Assembly: GCA_937890045.1 (NCBI GenBank)
Contig: CALBXV010000006.1
Coordinates: 1-8,504 of the forward strand
Direction: 5' to 3'
From: an uncultured archaeon
GTDB taxonomy: Archaea > Thermoproteota > Nitrososphaeria > Nitrososphaerales > CALBXV01
DNA: 8,504 nucleotides
A program made the position numbers and the translations under genes. The notes beneath the pieces were generated by a model that saw only the letters and a program-made list of their open reading frames with translations, did no database searches and was not told the origin of the DNA. Numbering within the stretch: the stretch's first letter is position 1; each line of letters begins with the position of its first letter. This document shows positions 6,372 through 8,504 of this stretch, piece by piece.

Positions 6372-6941
6372 GTGGCAAAAAACGGACAAAGATTAGGACA
6401 AATATTATGTGATGCTGATGTAATAACAAAACGTCAACTTGCCAAGGCACTCCAAAAACAAATACAGGGTGATAAAAGAAAGTTAGGAGAGATTTTAGTT
6501 GAATTAAATTATGTTACATTAGAGGATTTAACAGATGTAATGTTAGATACTCAACATGAGGAGAAAGAAGTGGCACAACCAATAGATATAAGTGAAGATG
6601 CAGTAATGAAAACAAAATTTGCATTAGACCTTAAAACAATAATTGTAGCTGCAACAGGTATTGCATCTTTAGTTGGAATGTGGTATATGTTACAAGCAGA
6701 TATTCAAGAGGCAAAAGAGTTACCTAAAATCGGTAACATATACAATCAGGAATATCCATCAAGACCAGAAGGATATAACTGGCCTCGTTCTTATGAACAA
6801 TATAAAGACCAAGTTGGACAACTTCAAGAAGATATGGATGAAGTATATGATAAATTAGATGAATATAAAGAAGCAATTGAAGAACTTGAAAAAACAGTAA
6901 CAGATTTAAGAGTTCAAATGGCAAACAAGAGGGACAAATAG
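6372..6941 (+). CDS. MshEN-like domain, transmembrane helix and coiled-coil protein
   Basis: This encodes 189 residues from a GTG at 6372 behind GGGGAT (6361-6366); the overlapping ATG at 6370 is in another frame. Residues 7-30 (RLGQILCDADVITKRQLAKA, then LQKQ) and 37-60 (KLGEILVELNYVTLEDLTDV) are two copies of the RLGxxL...L...Q-type motif found in MshEN/GspE N-terminal domains, which in some type II secretion and pilus ATPases bind cyclic di-GMP. The ATPase domain of those proteins is absent. A single membrane helix follows (about 86-107, LKTIIVAATGIASLVGMWYM). Residues 141-185 then form an acidic heptad coiled coil (QVGQLQEDMDEVYDKLDEYK and onward). With no signal peptide, the N-domain is probably cytosolic and the coiled coil periplasmic, reaching towards the outer membrane. 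The gene is followed two bases later by the exported thioredoxin-like gene. A signalling or anchoring role is inferred; spanin-like or secretion-interfering roles are alternatives. Confidence 0.62.
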   Translation: MAKNGQRLGQILCDADVITKRQLAKALQKQIQGDKRKLGEILVELNYVTLEDLTDVMLDTQHEEKEVAQPIDISEDAVMKTKFALDLKTIIVAATGIASLVGMWYMLQADIQEAKELPKIGNIYNQEYPSRPEGYNWPRSYEQYKDQVGQLQEDMDEVYDKLDEYKEAIEELEKTVTDLRVQMANKRDK

Positions 6942-6943
6942 TT

Positions 6944-7363
6944 ATGATTAAAACACAATTAATTAAGTGGGGTTTTAAATTGTTGTGTGCAATTGGATTA
7001 ACAACTGTACTTTGTGTAAATATTGCTAATGCACAAGACGCAACAGATGACAACTTCAAGGATAAAACAAAAAAAGGTTTTGTGGTGATTAAGTTCACTT
7101 CAAAATGGCAAGAAAAGAAACTCGATCCTAAAGTATTTGATGGAATTAAAGGATATAACGATTGTATTATATTGATAGTCAAATCAGAAGATGCTAAAAA
7201 AGTTGTTAAGAAACTTAGAATACGAAATTATCCATCTGTAGCGTTATTCCATAACGGAAAAAAGAAAGAAGTATGGAAGGCTGATATGGATGGGGTTGTA
7301 GATGTCAAGAGTAAAGATATCAAAAAGGCAATAGATGATGTCCAGTCCGGTGATGTATTCTAA
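6944..7363 (+). CDS. Exported thioredoxin-fold protein lacking CxxC
   Basis: This encodes 139 residues starting two bases after the preceding stop; GAGGGA at 6929-6934 inside the upstream gene can serve as ribosome site. Residues 1-30 are a Sec signal peptide (basic IKTQLIKWGFK, hydrophobic LLCAIGLTTVL, then ANA before QDA), so the protein should be periplasmic. The mature part follows the thioredoxin order: GFVVIKFTSKWQEKKLDP (45-62), IILIVKSED (75-83) and LRIRNYPSVALFHNGKK (91-107), with Pro97 at the cis-proline position. Where thioredoxin has WCGPC, this protein has WQEKK, so it cannot do dithiol exchange. The only mature cysteine is Cys74. Thioredoxin folds without the active site usually act as binding or chaperone domains. 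Its stop overlaps the next start (TAATG), implying translational coupling. The fold is well supported; the partner is unknown. Confidence 0.7.
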   Translation: MIKTQLIKWGFKLLCAIGLTTVLCVNIANAQDATDDNFKDKTKKGFVVIKFTSKWQEKKLDPKVFDGIKGYNDCIILIVKSEDAKKVVKKLRIRNYPSVALFHNGKKKEVWKADMDGVVDVKSKDIKKAIDDVQSGDVF

Positions 7364-7755
7364 TGATAAAACTCAAATCGTTACTTGTAGAAAGAATTGA
7401 TTATCAAGATACTGCTGACCAATTAGTAAAAGATTATGGGCTCCGTTCTAAAGTAAAATTTGGTAGTGTTAGAGGTGGAAACAAGGGACATTATGATTGG
7501 AAAAAAGATATAATTAATCTTAAAAGTAGTTATCCTTCAGTTAAGGAATTTATAATCACAGTATTACACGAAATAGACCACGCAAAAGATAGAAAAAAAA
7601 TGGGTGCAAAAAGGTACGAAAAGGAATATACTCAATCTGGACAAGATGCAGAAGGTAAAGGTCGTGATTTCCACGATGACAACGCTTTTGAAGAAAAAGC
7701 AGAAGAATGGGCACGGAAAGAATATAGTAGAAAATGGAAGCGAAAATTTAGTTAA
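7363..7755 (+). CDS. Small HExxH metallopeptidase-like protein
   Basis: This encodes 130 residues; ATG 7363 overlaps the previous TAA by one base, so translation is probably coupled. Residues 69-73 are HEIDH, a canonical HExxH zinc site within TVLHEIDHAKDRKKMG. A downstream acidic helix (FEEKAEEWARKEY, 109-121) offers Glu110, Glu111 or Glu114 as the third zinc ligand, as in gluzincin peptidases. The N-terminal MIKLKSLLVE resembles short leaders I associate with marine myovirus proteins; that is an impression only. There is no signal peptide, so it should act in the cytosol unless carried by the virion. The C-terminus is strongly basic (RKEYSRKWKRKFS), suggesting nucleic-acid or membrane contact. 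It could process a phage or host protein, for example as an ImmA-like or SprT-like minimal protease. The target is unknown and the family is not recognised. Confidence 0.66.
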   Translation: MIKLKSLLVERIDYQDTADQLVKDYGLRSKVKFGSVRGGNKGHYDWKKDIINLKSSYPSVKEFIITVLHEIDHAKDRKKMGAKRYEKEYTQSGQDAEGKGRDFHDDNAFEEKAEEWARKEYSRKWKRKFS

Positions 7756-7884
7756 TTTGAGAAAACAGGGTTATATTTATTAAAGGTTATGAAAACACGC
7801 TCAGGTAAGGCCAAACAAACAAAACTATGAAAGTTCGTTTAATAAAAGACAAAGGTTTTATCTCACTTTTTACTATTTATATAT
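7756..7884 (+). other. 129-base gap with two very short reading frames
   Basis: I see no convincing gene, tRNA or terminator here. A 13-codon frame (7789-7830, MKTRSGKAKQTKL) has AAAGG only two bases before its ATG. Its TGA overlaps the ATG of a 38-codon frame (7827-7943, MKVRLIKDKGF...) that has no ribosome site and runs into the endonuclease gene in another frame. They could be leader peptides or the remains of a gene broken by endonuclease insertion, but both are weakly supported. A near-copy of the TATTTATA word (TATTTATT) lies at 7774-7781. Confidence 0.4.
7874..7881. promoter_or_regulatory. TATTTATA motif, copy 4
   Basis: This is an exact TATTTATA in context CTATTTATATATATG, ending only three bases before the ATG of the GIY-YIG gene at 7885. 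If it is a promoter for that gene the mRNA would be leaderless or start inside the gene. It may instead act on the opposite strand or mask translation. Confidence 0.35.
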
Positions 7885-8504
7885 ATGAAATATTATGTAT
7901 ATACTCTAAACGATACACAAGGCAATCCATTCTATGTTGGTAAAGGTACAGGAAGAAGAATGTATATCCACGAGTGGAATGTTCAGAGGGACAGTTTACC
8001 AAACGGTGGAAACAAACATCTTTATCATAAGATTAAAAAAGTTGGGGATATAGATTATCAAATTATATTCAGAAGTAATGATGAACAAAAATGTTATGAT
8101 AAGGAAATCGAGTTGATAGAGAAGTATGGTATTGAAAATTTATGTAATTTAACCTATGGGGGTGATGGATTAAGAGCAACTGATGAGATTAAAGCAAAGA
8201 TTAGTAAAGCACTAACTGGTCTCAAACATTCAAAGGAAACAATATCTAAGCGGAAAAATATAAAGGTAAGTGAAAAGACTAAAAGGTTGATTAGTGAAAA
8301 AACTAAATTAGCCATGGCAAATCCATTAGTAAAAGAAAAGATGAGAAAAGCTAAACTTGGTCAGCCAGCTCATAATCTTGGTAAGGATAGTAGAAAAGTT
8401 TTTGTTTGTGAAACTTGTAGTTCAGAAATAAAATCATATGTTAATCGAAGATTTTGTTCAGTTAAATGTAGAACTGAATTAAATATAGTTGTAGGTAAAT
8501 GTAA
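7885..8504 (+). CDS. GIY-YIG homing endonuclease with NUMOD3 repeats, 3' partial
   Basis: The frame is open to the window end, giving 206 visible residues. Residues 1-25 carry the GIY-YIG signature as YVY (4-6) and YVGKGTGRR (17-25); Tyr6, Tyr17 and Arg24 or Arg25 are the likely catalytic residues. KEIELIEKYG (73-82) supplies the metal-binding Glu, and LCNLTYGGDG (86-95) the conserved Asn. Residues about 101-123 (AKISKALTGLKHSKETISKR) form a NUMOD3-type DNA-binding helix-loop, with a second weaker copy near 148-167 (KMRKAKLGQPAHNLGK). CETC (175-178) and CSVKC (191-195) form a zinc-finger-like end. Such enzymes cut DNA lacking the element and promote their own spread; phage Seg and I-Tev enzymes are the model. 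ATG 7885 is the first usable start after the in-frame TAA at 7843 and has no Shine-Dalgarno site, unlike the other genes here. Expression may be deliberately weak. No intron core was recognised. Confidence 0.85.
   Translation, partial: MKYYVYTLNDTQGNPFYVGKGTGRRMYIHEWNVQRDSLPNGGNKHLYHKIKKVGDIDYQIIFRSNDEQKCYDKEIELIEKYGIENLCNLTYGGDGLRATDEIKAKISKALTGLKHSKETISKRKNIKVSEKTKRLISEKTKLAMANPLVKEKMRKAKLGQPAHNLGKDSRKVFVCETCSSEIKSYVNRRFCSVKCRTELNIVVGKC

Noticed and set aside
6724..7182. Minus-strand open frame of 152 codons
   Set aside because: It spans the junction of two real + strand genes, with no leader or domain signal.
7756..7884. tRNA or group I intron core near the homing endonuclease
   Set aside because: I could not find a cloverleaf, T-loop consensus or the conserved P, Q, R, S intron elements in this gap.

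Overview
This AT-rich window looks like part of a tailed-phage (Caudoviricetes) genome, probably a large marine-type myovirus. Genes are tightly packed and all run on the + strand. Gaps are mostly under 130 bases, Shine-Dalgarno sites of the GGAG type are strong, there is a run of repetitive fibre or baseplate-like structural proteins, and a GIY-YIG homing endonuclease sits at the right edge. The phage assignment and the T4-like flavour are inferred from protein style and layout, because no terminase, capsid or portal gene lies in the window. A Gram-negative host is suggested by two genes that encode Sec-type signal peptides, one of them leading a predicted outer-membrane beta-barrel.

Bases 1-4442 hold the structural block. 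It starts with the 3' part of a LamG/concanavalin-like virion protein. A 109-base gap rich in inverted repeats follows. Next comes a 227-residue structural protein with an Ig-like C-terminal part. Two larger proteins (342 and 359 residues) then share a related C-terminal module of about 41 residues and are probably paralogous virion components.

Bases 4443-7755 are the most unusual part: six consecutive genes that mostly point at the host envelope. In order they are: a 143-residue membrane protein that looks like the pore helix plus beta-domain of the MscS channel; a 422-residue predicted outer-membrane barrel with a signal peptide; a 25-residue microprotein with nine cysteines in a CxCxx repeat; a 189-residue protein joining an MshEN/GspE-N-like domain, one transmembrane helix and a coiled coil; an exported thioredoxin-fold protein that lacks the CxxC active site; and a small HExxH metallopeptidase-like protein. 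The last four are packed with short gaps or overlaps and are probably co-transcribed. I infer an envelope-modifying, entry-blocking or lysis-related cassette; the sequence does not show which.

Bases 7756-8504 hold a 129-base gap without a convincing gene, then a GIY-YIG endonuclease with NUMOD3-like DNA-binding repeats and a CxxC...CxxxC finger, cut by the window end. An 8-base motif, TATTTATA, occurs exactly four times by my reading. Each copy lies in one of the four longest intergenic gaps. It is the reverse complement of the T4 late-promoter consensus TATAAATA and is a candidate phage regulatory signal.
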